Assembly (NCBI GenBank): GCA_009788135.1 | Contig: WQSA01000010.1 | Location: 1,996 to 14,870 of the forward strand | Length of the DNA: 12,875 nucleotides | Reading direction: 5' to 3' | Source of the DNA: Candidatus Fibrimonadales bacterium | GTDB taxonomy: Bacteria; Fibrobacterota; Fibrobacteria; Fibrobacterales; Fibrobacteraceae | Shown here: in pieces, positions 8,001 to 12,875 of the stretch | Numbering within the stretch: position 1 is the stretch's first letter | Layout: the number at the start of each line of letters is the position of its first letter | Notes under the pieces: generated by a model | Database searches by the model: none | Told to the model about the DNA's origin: nothing | The model's input: only the letters and a program-made list of their open reading frames with translations | Program-made: the position numbers and the translations under genes

Positions 8001-8811
8001 TTGTGTTGTCATAATTTATCTCCATATTTCCATTGCTGTACACATTTTTGAAAGAGCCGCCCAAGTTTATAGCATTGCCCCAATAGGCATCTTGCACCAC
8101 GTTGCCTTTGTTTTTCGGATCGAATGTTCCGCCAACGCACAGCAGTCCCTGCCCCAATTGAGCATTGCCAACCTTTACATCGTTGCCATCTCCCAAAAGG
8201 TTTCCCGTCACTACAAAATCCCTGTCAACTCTGGGCGGATTTCCAACCCAGTCTCCGCTCACGGCCATGGACGTGAAATTCTTCTCTCCGCTAAATTTAA
8301 TGTCCCCGCCATAGTATGCATAATCGTAGTCATTTAGATTCGTATTTGGCGGAAGCATTTCCACTTTGCCTGGCACTAACGCCTGATACAAGCCTATAAC
8401 TTCAAAAATCGCAGAAAGCTTTACCTCGGAACCGTCTCTTCCCTTGCCTACAGAGAGGAATTTCATCTTCAACCTGTTTGCCGAGTCCAGCCTATCCACG
8501 CCAACCAAGTAAACATCAAAATGCTGTTTGTTAGCGTCTGCGCTCATAGTTCCCAAAATATTGTTGTCTTTGTGCGTTAGTATTACGGGAACGGAGCTTT
8601 TCGCAAGAGCGCCAACATCTGCGCCTTTGTTGGAAAGCCAGGCCTGCACCGCTTCCACGCCGCTCTCTGCCGCTTTGTAAGCCTCGGTATGTTTCAACCT
8701 TGCGCCGCTCGCAAAATTTTCGGAACTAATCCAACGAAAAACAACAATGCTTGCCGTTGTTGCCGCCAACATAAACATCAAAACTGCAATAAGGGATATA
8801 CCTCGTTTCAT
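2062..8811 (-). CDS. Giant PilX-like minor pilin with modular Cys-rich passenger (2249 aa), probable pilus-tip adhesin
   Basis: The N-terminus MKRG-ISLIAVLMF is a class III prepilin signal followed by a hydrophobic helix (about 5-27). The segment AYKAAESGVEAVQAWL (44-59) is the typical PilX N-terminal signature. Mature position 5 is Ala, not Glu, as in GspK/PilX-type tip pilins. Beyond about residue 150 I see: a repetitive beta-rich region (about 160-325, G-N-x-hydrophobic strands, helix-like); an EF-hand-type loop DRNANGRIDWEE (456-467); long Cys-rich beta segments (about 570-1230); two Cys-Trp modules (1253-1335 and 1365-1441); Ig-like Cys-containing segments (about 1600-2040); a third Cys-Trp module (2048-2133); a Ser linker (2156-2162); and a C-terminus ending MNWW. 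The ATG lies in an ATGA overlap with pilW-like, with GGAG 7 nt upstream. Usual PilX proteins have about 150-250 residues. An export and tip-adhesin role is inference. I do not recognise a catalytic domain. Confidence 0.8.
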   Translation of the reverse strand: MKRGISLIAVLMFMLAATTASIVVFRWISSENFASGARLKHTEAYKAAESGVEAVQAWLSNKGADVGALAKSSVPVILTHKDNNILGTMSADANKQHFDVYLVGVDRLDSANRLKMKFLSVGKGRDGSEVKLSAIFEVIGLYQALVPGKVEMLPPNTNLNDYDYAYYGGDIKFSGEKNFTSMAVSGDWVGNPPRVDRDFVVTGNLLGDGNDVKVGNAQLGQGLLCVGGTFDPKNKGNVVQDAYWGNAINLGGSFKNVYSNGNMEINYDNTSMENLTLNGRLYFRDGSSRLDVKGNLVIEDNTGAYVDGSNLNNVDFTVYDTVWTENTAGVRAASSKAGRIKFATRGGGKTSAILAFAGARNGPPNYQTAPPPGVSAGYFTSDRTNIVPNSSNKPVTVNAVKDSCDKKWKPVPAGSGCNGSNFKIDDPLAASLDSIKKFTSVTPANVVTCAMGSGTDRNANGRIDWEEYGGIVPVMNGGTSNILNNCFASTSSSRLYGGKYLVVKWRSDPNAYMNSRDAVPLNGKFIFVYDFNPGTFYVYPTMEPATSTDTSRVMLFLEKGTTGEIRSAKCSNNHPYNYFIYSEAEIAEVNEWDKNCPLKGSLYFPSHSCAGLSRVNNDFRAVTNKGLYDELMGIGVLCKRGTDAMGNCTENELKGNPGGGSTSGNLISATYMKEDRYWLPVSPRLKIILKSKNVSREKIPESKPLQAEKSALVIPRIVRLTTDAFNLSNASVKDKSLLSKYYSLLFLNGATDGKVPFNCCRPPWDQSESWDANPCTSDQLDGDLNNGKLPDNTFYRCTFESGGDVKYSDFYVTIRGESGEAKLRLSPHPDKSIDGIGEPDGCEDVKVEASGNPNGFTAVVKVLAIDGNWTLSSQQATNKCIVTSPSNPLSVSSNWNIDCSDKNAFTGGVAATFRICSNNENDQYIKFGIESANGIGIDAFRSESTIKKGIDKLIITKASFSTDDFVRCPNQGNDWLTVRCGNGTIAKGNALLGWECPFVKGHNSVTLVPQNLHESCQEYSKQTFLMAQSYLNTQIDGAGDNRYVSFPLDLEWKHYTVTVDGGVLAFETVNMAIPLSMRTGRGVTFRAYHGETYSITWEGGGRKKATCDLSLMCAPSNPLSLSTVPLQTGTMSPRYDGTIKLENMPNPQVGLCYPGLGKSVTRGTNQNFSFSDIMPLQSVDAFDCGVQTVIYSVNGQQYRYDNGQPYSATAPPPSFSINGTYPVTARLACSDGRTTGEIACGDLIISADAVNKCDFQPSWCNGKYTSPDQVPVRAPDAGGECFFVSSISRFCSTGPNSKINGRDIGQGNISCGSNSGTAPTTTDRRDGGYYVWVDNSMAACTGGQCWSGTAGTPPTSCESDILGVCDFASGWCGNIIFGNVLKNTSNKPSPTNRCVFYPSLGNIEADAGELCINNECKTNSGWNEQSLPPKKDGGYYVYCKQDPCLNSINPDPPQGGFPSPCVPAASGVAHPTCSGVSGSIGVLEDIIPNISCGNGETPTNKVFKVYNTHTGAAVTEGWQATIDGNGIRFTETSGNPRRVELASVKCGNETLQPNIICGSSSGGVGSLLTCIRRGGLRGTVGTPIPKFDQVSNSNNFILRCVTQTSSGTQYTNIDIDNAAVWGNMTPTSEGCFHIKADVVSTSSHCAGSTATCIVPVGSSSTCSSGGPMTCALTSSAPAAVSPGGTINTNAYRVTCESTILSTVTWTPAASGGNITVPTSATGNFVAIVSRTGDPGSSNQCGGISVECPAVPIVSGSGSCTPGTSLTATSGTIAPGCYTYTCPSGSKFQIKGNFGSTGRPLTVTGGCNYSNTLTGNLTANWTELCTTNGSTLQFTNGAQAGINITNFEYGCKEDSPPIIYTASGCSWAGAGQTSFSGQAAPAAPVITCNPSAAVDIFWNIPPPTGALTAVATTTITPTTSIVECNGTLATNGSGIACGTLTVKAAPSISQCSGTTQNVTLPLKPTQPTVTLNDQSNVCSSSGVPNSNWNPIWIVGKGGDITNAIWDNIFTEAGTYTFSSVSGTCGDYPSSLSAITCSGSATVNPAPISCAYQPSWCGGIASANVLTNTTIWPGQNQCAFYSDLQTLGGWFGLQINNSGTACINGSCKTGSGQGWNNANDLPQKQDDGYYVYFGNTVTFGSQNVARVSGSPNCSGSGSSSSSSSGTDYCYGITPTVQASTNVNTTNAVCAKISGNVATYQLSNSLGRTCRINGGIDVSGDGQKTGATATADGHVYIYCSAGTYTYFSMNWW
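2326..2346 (-). repeat. Hexamer repeat encoding a poly-serine linker
   Basis: About 3.5 copies of actgct (plus strand) encode seven consecutive Ser (2156-2162) with alternating AGC/AGT codons, inside a GSGS...GT linker. It separates the third Cys-Trp module region from the last roughly 85 residues. Serine linkers of this kind are common between domains of secreted Fibrobacter proteins. That is a stylistic hint only. Confidence 0.7.
2413..2670 (-). repeat. Cys-Trp module, copy 3 (protein repeat within the giant pilin)
   Basis: Residues 2048-2133 begin CAYQPSWCGG, contain QCAFY and ACINGSCKTG, and end DDGYYVYFGN. The order and spacing match copies 1 and 2: C-x-(F/Y)-x-x-x-W-C, then C-x-F, then a C-hydrophobic-x-x-x-C pair in copies 2 and 3, then (K/R)-x-D-(G/D)-G-Y-Y-V. 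I do not recognise it as a named domain. Confidence 0.7.
4489..4719 (-). repeat. Cys-Trp module, copy 2 (protein repeat within the giant pilin)
   Basis: Residues 1365-1441 begin CDFASGWCGN, contain RCVFYPSL and LCINNECKTNSGWNEQ, and end KKDGGYYVYCKQ. It is closest to copy 3: both share NVL.NT after the first Cys pair and the C.N..CKT...W motif before the Tyr-Tyr end. Confidence 0.7.
4807..5055 (-). repeat. Cys-Trp module, copy 1 (protein repeat within the giant pilin)
   Basis: Residues 1253-1335 begin CDFQPSWCNG, contain ECFFVSS, and end RRDGGYYVWVDN. The middle differs from copies 2 and 3: it carries NISCGSNSGT instead of the C.N..CKT element. About 30 residues separate it from copy 2. Confidence 0.65.
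7411..7446 (-). other. EF-hand-type calcium-binding loop in the giant pilin
   Basis: Residues 456-467, DRNANGRIDWEE, fit the 12-residue calcium loop exactly: Asp at 1, Asn at 3, Asn at 5, Gly at 6, Ile at 8, Asp at 9, Glu at 12. A flanking helix pair is not obvious, so it may be an isolated loop of the dockerin or PilY1 kind. Calcium binding is inferred from the motif. Confidence 0.6.
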
Positions 8812-10187
8812 TGTACAACTCCGTTGTTTGGGACAAGCACTGCCATTCCTGTTTCCCCTTTGGAATAGGTACCGGCAACTTCGCCATTATGATCTATTTC
8901 CAGAAGAAGTTCAAAAGCTTTGACATTTCTCTTATGCTTCAATTTGTCTGCATAGCTTTTTTCCGTAGCGTATATTTCCGCAAAACCGCTTTCGTAGCCG
9001 TTGCTCTCTTTCACAAAGTGATACGAAGCGGTTGGCTTTTTGTAAACTAAAAAATTGCTGAAAGTGAGCATGCCGTCTCCGGCCATGGGGTTGTAGAATG
9101 AGAATATAAGGGCAACGCAAATTTTATCGCCAGGTTTCGCGTCTTCTTTTGCAAAAAATTCCGCATAGCGCGAGTGGGCTTCTGCAGAGGCATCCACAGA
9201 AGCATAAAAAACGACATCCGGAGAAACATAGGGAGATACATTGTTAATTGCAGTGCCGAGATTGCCCTGTACTTTTCTAAGCCCAACGGCAATATGGTCT
9301 TTATGCGGCAAAATCTGCGTGCTGCTGGAATCCAACCGAGCATCGTCGCCGCTGCCTCCGGCCGGGAATGGCATGTTAAACTCAACAACCCAAGACTCGC
9401 TTTTTTTTATGGGAATCTCAAGGCAGTTAGACATATTGCTGCCAGCTTCGGTAAGATAAACCTCATGATATTTGTCGTTTCCCTGGTTCTGCGTATCCAT
9501 AATGTTCCTTGCCGGGAACCTTGAAAAACTCACCCTTGCAAAACTCTGGCTGGCCGGAGAAATAGCGATTACGTTGCCTCCGTCTGCAGCGGAAATCAAA
9601 TTAAAACTCGATGTGAACGGCGTTGGAAATACGGTGTCTGGAGATAAAGCGCCTGCAGATGTGCCTGCGCCTGGAGAAGAACCTGGCGCAGAGGCATAAA
9701 ATGAGAATTTCCTTATGTTTTTTGCAACGAGAACGGTGTCTTTGTAAGGGCATTCCGCCAGGCAGCCAGATGGAGGCGTACTTTCGCAAGTGCGGTAAAG
9801 CTCGTGTTTATCGTTTACAAACCACGTTATTTCCATAGCGCATAAAAAACTTCCATCGCCATCCATTGCCGGCCTGCGAAAAGCGAGGGTATCGAATTTT
9901 TCTCCTCGAGAGAGCTTGAAAGAAGATTTGTCGTCCGGACCCATGTAAAGCTTGTCGTCATAGATAACGCTGGAAGAATCTTTCATCCAGGCCTTAGCGC
10001 CCATCTGCGAAATGTCTTGCGCAATAAAGTTTGCCGTTTTGCCGACTTCCTCGGCTACTTTGACCATATTCTGGCTGCGAACTCGCATGGCCGTGGAATC
10101 GCTGAACACACGGCCTGCAACAACTACTATAAAACCCAGAATTGCCATGTAAACCACGAGCTCAATAAGCGTAAAACCATGTTTCAT
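8808..10187 (-). CDS. PilW-like type IV pilus minor pilin with an extra beta-rich domain (459 aa)
   Basis: The N-terminus MKHG-FTLIELVVYMAILGFIVVVAG is a textbook class III prepilin signal with Glu at mature position 5 and a hydrophobic helix. Residues 30-165 follow the PilW/GspJ pattern, with ANFIAQDISQMG, FDTLAFRRP and VAKNIRKFSFYAS. A Gly/Ser/Ala/Pro linker (167-185) leads into a beta-rich region (about 190-385) with WVVEFNMPF, DHIAVGLRK, DVVFYAS and LTFSNFLVYKK. The pilin-like end then resumes at NVKAFELLLEI (421-431). Ordinary PilW proteins lack this insert and are about 100 or more residues shorter. The gene overlaps pilV-like upstream and the pilX-like gene downstream, each by ATGA, and AAGGTGG precedes the start. 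It is presumably exported to the inner membrane, cleaved by PilD and placed near the pilus tip. Confidence 0.85.
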   Translation of the reverse strand: MKHGFTLIELVVYMAILGFIVVVAGRVFSDSTAMRVRSQNMVKVAEEVGKTANFIAQDISQMGAKAWMKDSSSVIYDDKLYMGPDDKSSFKLSRGEKFDTLAFRRPAMDGDGSFLCAMEITWFVNDKHELYRTCESTPPSGCLAECPYKDTVLVAKNIRKFSFYASAPGSSPGAGTSAGALSPDTVFPTPFTSSFNLISAADGGNVIAISPASQSFARVSFSRFPARNIMDTQNQGNDKYHEVYLTEAGSNMSNCLEIPIKKSESWVVEFNMPFPAGGSGDDARLDSSSTQILPHKDHIAVGLRKVQGNLGTAINNVSPYVSPDVVFYASVDASAEAHSRYAEFFAKEDAKPGDKICVALIFSFYNPMAGDGMLTFSNFLVYKKPTASYHFVKESNGYESGFAEIYATEKSYADKLKHKRNVKAFELLLEIDHNGEVAGTYSKGETGMAVLVPNNGVVQ

Positions 10188-10690
10188 TTTACCACCTTGG
10201 CCATGCTTATGGACTGCTTAGATGCGTTGTGCTTCCAAGACACAAGCGCTTCAAGACCTTGGGAATAAACATTGTTGTTATCGCCTCTAAAAAAAGTATA
10301 TTCGTTCGATTTTCTTTCGGTATCGCCTCCCAAAGCGAATACTTCCACCGTATATTCCACTCTCATTTTTATTCCGCTGGTTTTTTTATCAAGCTGAGGC
10401 TTGCCCTCAAAGTAATACACATAACTGGGATCGCAGTAAATGCGTTCAAGGGGCTTTGAGGGCGGATTGGGGCAATTTGCCTTGATATTCTTTTCCATGG
10501 CTTTCATTCCCATGGAAGAGATGCTGTCCAAAACATGCTGCGCAACAAAGTTTGCCGCATCTCTGGCACGAACCCTTAAAATAGCCTCGCGATTCCCCTT
10601 TTGCAATATATTCAAACCGACAATAAGAAAGGCCAAAACCACAGCGGCAATCATAACTTCTATCAAGCCAAAACCGGATTTCCTATTCAT
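10184..10690 (-). CDS. PilV-like type IV pilus minor pilin (168 aa)
   Basis: MNRKSG-FGLIEVMIAAVVLAFLIVGL is a class III prepilin signal with cleavage expected after Gly6. Glu at mature position 5 and the LIEVMIA...AFLIVGL wording are typical of PilV/GspI-type minor pilins. The remainder has the PilV layout: REAILRVRARDAANFVAQ.. helix, a Cys pair (NCPNPP...RIYCDP) and a C-terminal beta sheet with MRVEYTVEVF. I chose the ATG at 10690 because the prepilin signal starts there and GGGAGG lies 4 nt upstream. A longer TTG start is open but would put the signal internally. It is the first gene of the pilV-W-X cassette and overlaps the next gene by ATGA. It probably helps prime pilus assembly as part of the tip complex. 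Confidence 0.87.
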   Translation of the reverse strand: MNRKSGFGLIEVMIAAVVLAFLIVGLNILQKGNREAILRVRARDAANFVAQHVLDSISSMGMKAMEKNIKANCPNPPSKPLERIYCDPSYVYYFEGKPQLDKKTSGIKMRVEYTVEVFALGGDTERKSNEYTFFRGDNNNVYSQGLEALVSWKHNASKQSISMAKVVK

Positions 10691-10694
10691 AATG

Positions 10695-10700
10695 CCTCCC
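10695..10700 (-). promoter_or_regulatory. Ribosome binding site that sets the pilV-like start
   Basis: GGGAGG on the minus strand, 4 nt before the ATG at 10690, fixes the start at MNRKSG rather than the longer open frame to 10792. Confidence 0.7.
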
Positions 10701-10730
10701 ATATAACTCTGCAAGAGAACGTTACTTGTA

Positions 10731-10759
10731 AATATAGAATATTTTTTTTCCAAAGCTAA
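10731..10759 (-). promoter_or_regulatory. Possible promoter of the pilV-W-X operon
   Basis: The minus strand has TATATT at 10736-10731, a fair -10 element. A 17-nt spacer separates it from TTAGCT (10759-10754), a weak -35. A run of eight A (10749-10742) lies in the spacer. The start of transcription would fall near 10724, leaving a leader of about 34 nt. The motif scores are modest. Confidence 0.3.
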
Positions 10760-10770
10760 CGTACCCTCAA

Positions 10771-10799
10771 GGTATAACTGCCAATCTTGCAATTATACC
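10771..10799 (-). other. 11-bp stem-loop over the methyltransferase stop codon
   Basis: On the minus strand GGTATAATTGC (10799-10789) pairs with GCAGTTATACC (10781-10771), with one T-G wobble and a loop of seven bases. The UAA stop of the methyltransferase lies within the 5' arm. No T run follows on the minus strand, so it is not a standard intrinsic terminator. It may attenuate read-through or mark an mRNA processing or stabilising site between the housekeeping genes and the pilin cassette. Confidence 0.5.
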
Positions 10800-11551
10800 A
10801 TTGAACTATATAAGCCTAAAGCAAGCGCCACGCTGGCGTTGAATGAATGTGCCTCCGGCGCCATGGGAATCTTTACTGCGGCATCGCAAAATTTTCTAAT
10901 ATATGGAGGCAAACCCCTGTCCTCGCCTCCTATAGCCATAACCAAATGCTTTGAAAACTTGAAATCTGTTATGGAAGTCTGGGAGTTTCCATCCAAGCCT
11001 ACTATCTGATAACCTGCTTCTCTAAGCTCCCCCATGGCAAACTCCAAATTGCCCGGGCGGCAAATGTCCATCTTCTCCAACGCGCCTGCAGAACTGCGTT
11101 CCACAGTGGGCGTAAGACCGCACGAACCCTTGCCCGGAAGAAGCATAAGCCTAACCCCAAGCGCAAGCGATGAGCGAATGCAAGCTCCCAAATTATGCGG
11201 ATCTTCCAAATTCGCGGCAACCACAACTCGGCAGGGAACATCGTTCTGCTTGGCTTCAAGCAAAATTTTTCTGGTATCGTTCCAGGGCATAACAGCTTTC
11301 TCATGGCAAAGCGCAACAACTCCGTTGTGCCTCACAGTCAGCTTGTCCAAAAATTTCTCCTCAACCTGCTGAACATGAACATTTGCTTGACCTGCCAGTT
11401 TCTGAAGCTCGTAAAGCTTCGCATTCCCGCTCTTAAGCTTGAACAGCACGCGATGCACAATGCCTGGCTTTTTTCTCAAAAGCTCTTCCACATCCCTTAT
11501 TCCGCCCACAGCTCGTTGAAGCCTTGTAAATTCTTCCTGTTGATGACTCAT
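10793..11551 (-). CDS. SpoU/TrmH-family RNA 2'-O-methyltransferase, RlmB-like (252 aa)
   Basis: Members use S-adenosylmethionine to methylate the ribose 2'-OH of rRNA or tRNA through a knotted SPOUT fold. Motif 1 is visible as NLEDPHNLGACIRSS, with the conserved Asn and Arg. Motif 2 is MAIGGEDRGLP, and motif 3 is KIPMAPEAHSFNASVALALG. Motifs 2 and 3 vary from the common GSEG.G and SLNVS forms. The N-terminal part (about 20-105) looks like the L30e-like RNA-binding domain, with GVVAL at its end, which suggests RlmB or TrmH-group enzymes that act on rRNA. The exact substrate cannot be read from sequence. The ATG at 11551 overlaps the upstream stop by ATGA and has GGGAG 6 nt before it. The 43 residues of open frame upstream show no homology. 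Confidence 0.85.
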   Translation of the reverse strand: MSHQQEEFTRLQRAVGGIRDVEELLRKKPGIVHRVLFKLKSGNAKLYELQKLAGQANVHVQQVEEKFLDKLTVRHNGVVALCHEKAVMPWNDTRKILLEAKQNDVPCRVVVAANLEDPHNLGACIRSSLALGVRLMLLPGKGSCGLTPTVERSSAGALEKMDICRPGNLEFAMGELREAGYQIVGLDGNSQTSITDFKFSKHLVMAIGGEDRGLPPYIRKFCDAAVKIPMAPEAHSFNASVALALGLYSSMV

Positions 11552-12201
11552 ATAGAACTCCCGCTGTTTACTATCACCGCAATAAGCACTGCAACATAAT
11601 GGCAAATAGCTGCGCTTAACACAAACAAATGCCATATAGCGTGATGATGATATATTTTTTTGTTTAAATAAAAGATGCATCCAAGGGTGTAAAGCCCGCC
11701 GCCTACCATAATCAGAACAAGCACTGGTGTTGGCAATTCCTCAAAAAAACGCTTTCCGCCAACAAGCAAAAGCCAGCCCATTAGAATATATATTATTGTG
11801 CTGGCAATTTTCAAACGACCTGTGAAAAATATCTTGAAAAAAATTCCCAACAGCGCCAACGACCATTGTATTGAAAGCAGAGTTATGCCAAAAGCGTCAA
11901 GCATATACATGAGCAAAAACGGCGTGTAAGTCCCGGCTATTAAAAAATAAATTGAAATATGGTCCAGCTTGCGCAGTATCATTTTTGCATCCTGATCTCT
12001 TGTGCTGTGATAAAGCGTGCTGGCCGTGAAAAGCATCAAAAAAGCGAATGCGTAAATGGTTGCGCCAACAACGCCAGGAACATTCCCCGTTTTTGCTCCA
12101 ATCGCAGACAAAAGCGGAATGCTGGCAACGCCAAACAGTATTCCCATTCCATGCGTCATTGCATTCGCCATTTCCCTCCGCATTTCCCTTAAGGTATCCA
12201 T
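11548..12201 (-). CDS. Hemolysin III / PAQR-family integral membrane protein (217 aa)
   Basis: About seven hydrophobic segments span the protein. The family marks are NAMTHGMG (13-20), STLYHS with His65 (61-66), KLDHISIYFLIAGTYTP (78-94), GGGLYTLGCIFY (167-178) and HAIWHLFVLSAAICH with His187 and His191 (187-201). In this superfamily the TM2 His and the HxxxH of the last helix bind zinc, and here they appear to be His65, His187 and His191. The name comes from a Bacillus cereus cytolysin report. The role in most bacteria is uncertain, with membrane homeostasis or hydrolase activity proposed. Both GGAG and AAGGA lie just before the ATG at 12201. The gene overlaps murB by 13 nt and the methyltransferase by 4 nt. 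Confidence 0.9.
   Translation of the reverse strand: MDTLREMRREMANAMTHGMGILFGVASIPLLSAIGAKTGNVPGVVGATIYAFAFLMLFTASTLYHSTRDQDAKMILRKLDHISIYFLIAGTYTPFLLMYMLDAFGITLLSIQWSLALLGIFFKIFFTGRLKIASTIIYILMGWLLLVGGKRFFEELPTPVLVLIMVGGGLYTLGCIFYLNKKIYHHHAIWHLFVLSAAICHYVAVLIAVIVNSGSSI
11558..11562 (-). promoter_or_regulatory. Ribosome binding site that sets the RNA methyltransferase start
   Basis: GGGAG on the minus strand, 6 nt before the ATG at 11551, supports that start over the longer frame to 11680, most of which would lie inside the hemolysin III-type gene. Confidence 0.65.
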
Positions 12202-12875
12202 ATTTCCTTCTCCAATTCAATGCCATGGACCCTTTTAACCTCTTGAGCAATTTTCTCCATCAATGCTTTTACATCTTTAGCCGTAGCGTTGCCCTTATTC
12301 ACAATAAAATTAGCGTGAAGCTCAGATACCTGAGCATCGCCTATTTGATAGCCCTTTAAGCCGCACGCTTCTATAAGAGCGCCGGCGCTTTTGGATTCCG
12401 GGTTTTTGAATATAGAACCGGCGTTTGGATATTGCAAAGGTTGTTTAATACGCCTCGATACTTGAACTTCTTTTCTGTTTTTGTCTATAGTCTCTTTGGG
12501 CATATGAATGAAATCAAATTCTGCGGAAAATATTATTTCGTGCAGATTTTTGAATACGCTGCTCCTATAAGAAAATTCGCACTGCGCTTTTGTTCTTATT
12601 TTTATTTCGCCGTCTTCCGTTATGGAAGTTACGCTTTTTATGCAATCCGAGATTTGCTGCCCGTGCGCACCTGCGTTCATAAATATGGCACCGCCTATAG
12701 AGCCTGGAATTCCATCCAGTTTTTCCAAACCGCCCAAGCCTCTGTTTGCAGCATCTTGGATTAAATCATGCAAGCGGGTACCCCATTTTATCACCAAACC
12801 GTTGTAATCTTCAAACAGCACATTGCTGCCTTTGCCCAAAACGATATATGGAATTTCAAATTCTTTGCACCAGGC
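12189..12875 (-). CDS. murB: UDP-N-acetylenolpyruvoylglucosamine reductase MurB, 5' end outside the window
   Basis: MurB reduces the enolpyruvyl group to make UDP-MurNAc in peptidoglycan synthesis, using FAD and NADPH. The frame is open to the right edge (228 residues visible). It reads through EIPYIVLGKGSNVLFED (FAD-binding PP-loop region), LDGIPGSIGGAIFMNAGAHG, EFSYRSSVFK, the PNAGSIFKNP loop with the Ser expected to protonate the product, and SELHANFIVN, which holds the late catalytic Glu. Lack of the extra Tyr-loop region and the YRSS form suggest a type II enzyme. About 70-80 N-terminal residues are missing, judged from a usual length near 300. A TTG at 12839 is in frame but is an ordinary Leu codon in the GKGSN strand. 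The gene overlaps the hemolysin III-type gene by 13 nt. Confidence 0.95.
   Translation of the reverse strand, partial: AWCKEFEIPYIVLGKGSNVLFEDYNGLVIKWGTRLHDLIQDAANRGLGGLEKLDGIPGSIGGAIFMNAGAHGQQISDCIKSVTSITEDGEIKIRTKAQCEFSYRSSVFKNLHEIIFSAEFDFIHMPKETIDKNRKEVQVSRRIKQPLQYPNAGSIFKNPESKSAGALIEACGLKGYQIGDAQVSELHANFIVNKGNATAKDVKALMEKIAQEVKRVHGIELEKEIWIP

Noticed and set aside
10691..10792. Longer PilV-like start at the TTG near 10792
   Set aside because: It would place the prepilin signal 34 residues inside the protein and ignore the GGGAGG site before 10690.
10760..10809. tRNA-like 5' half on the minus strand (tatAGTTCAATGGTATAAT)
   Set aside because: The D-arm-like string is the coding sequence of the methyltransferase C-terminus (LYSSMV). 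No anticodon stem of five pairs, T-arm TTC(A/G)A or acceptor pairing follows.
11552..11680. 43-residue N-terminal extension of the RNA methyltransferase
   Set aside because: It lies inside the hemolysin III-type gene in another frame, with no homology, and a proper ribosome site precedes 11551.

Overview
The window comes from a Gram-negative-type bacterium of moderate GC content. It encodes peptidoglycan synthesis (MurB), purine synthesis (PurE, PurB) and type IV pilus minor pilins. Three features together suggest the Fibrobacterota, possibly the gut-dwelling Fibromonadaceae: a giant Cys-rich pilin-like protein with a serine linker, an Rpn-type nuclease/transposase with an Ala/Glu/Lys/Arg repeat tail, and the form of PurE. 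This is inference from sequence style only and is not secure.

All genes except one lie on the minus strand, so they are best read from the right edge. Positions 12875-10793 hold murB (5' end cut off), a hemolysin III/PAQR-type membrane protein and a SpoU/TrmH-family RNA methyltransferase. They are tightly overlapped (13 nt, then 4 nt). A gap of about 100 nt holds an 11-bp stem-loop at the methyltransferase stop codon and a possible promoter. It is followed by pilV-like, pilW-like and a 6.75-kb pilX-like gene, joined by two ATGA stop/start overlaps (10690-2062). The left end (858-1) holds a second minus-strand operon: a single-cluster ferredoxin, purE and the first 56 codons of purB. The only plus-strand gene, an Rpn-family PD-(D/E)XK nuclease (1013-2029), sits between these two blocks and has its own terminator.

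The centrepiece is the three-gene minor-pilin cassette. All three products begin with a class III (prepilin) signal. PilV-like and PilW-like keep the Glu at mature position 5. The PilX-like protein lacks it and carries a passenger of roughly 2,100 residues: a repetitive beta-rich (helix-like) part, one canonical EF-hand-type calcium loop, Ig-like Cys-rich segments, and three copies of a previously unnamed (to me) Cys-Trp module ending in D-(G/D)-G-Y-Y-V-(Y/W). The PilW-like protein also carries an extra beta-rich region of about 230 residues. The most economical reading is a pilus-tip complex in which a giant tip pilin serves as the adhesin, a role usually played by a separate PilY1-type protein. 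No PilY1-like gene lies in the window. Function and ligand are inference.

No rRNA, tRNA, CRISPR array, IS element or attachment site was found. No stretch longer than about 155 nt lacks a gene.
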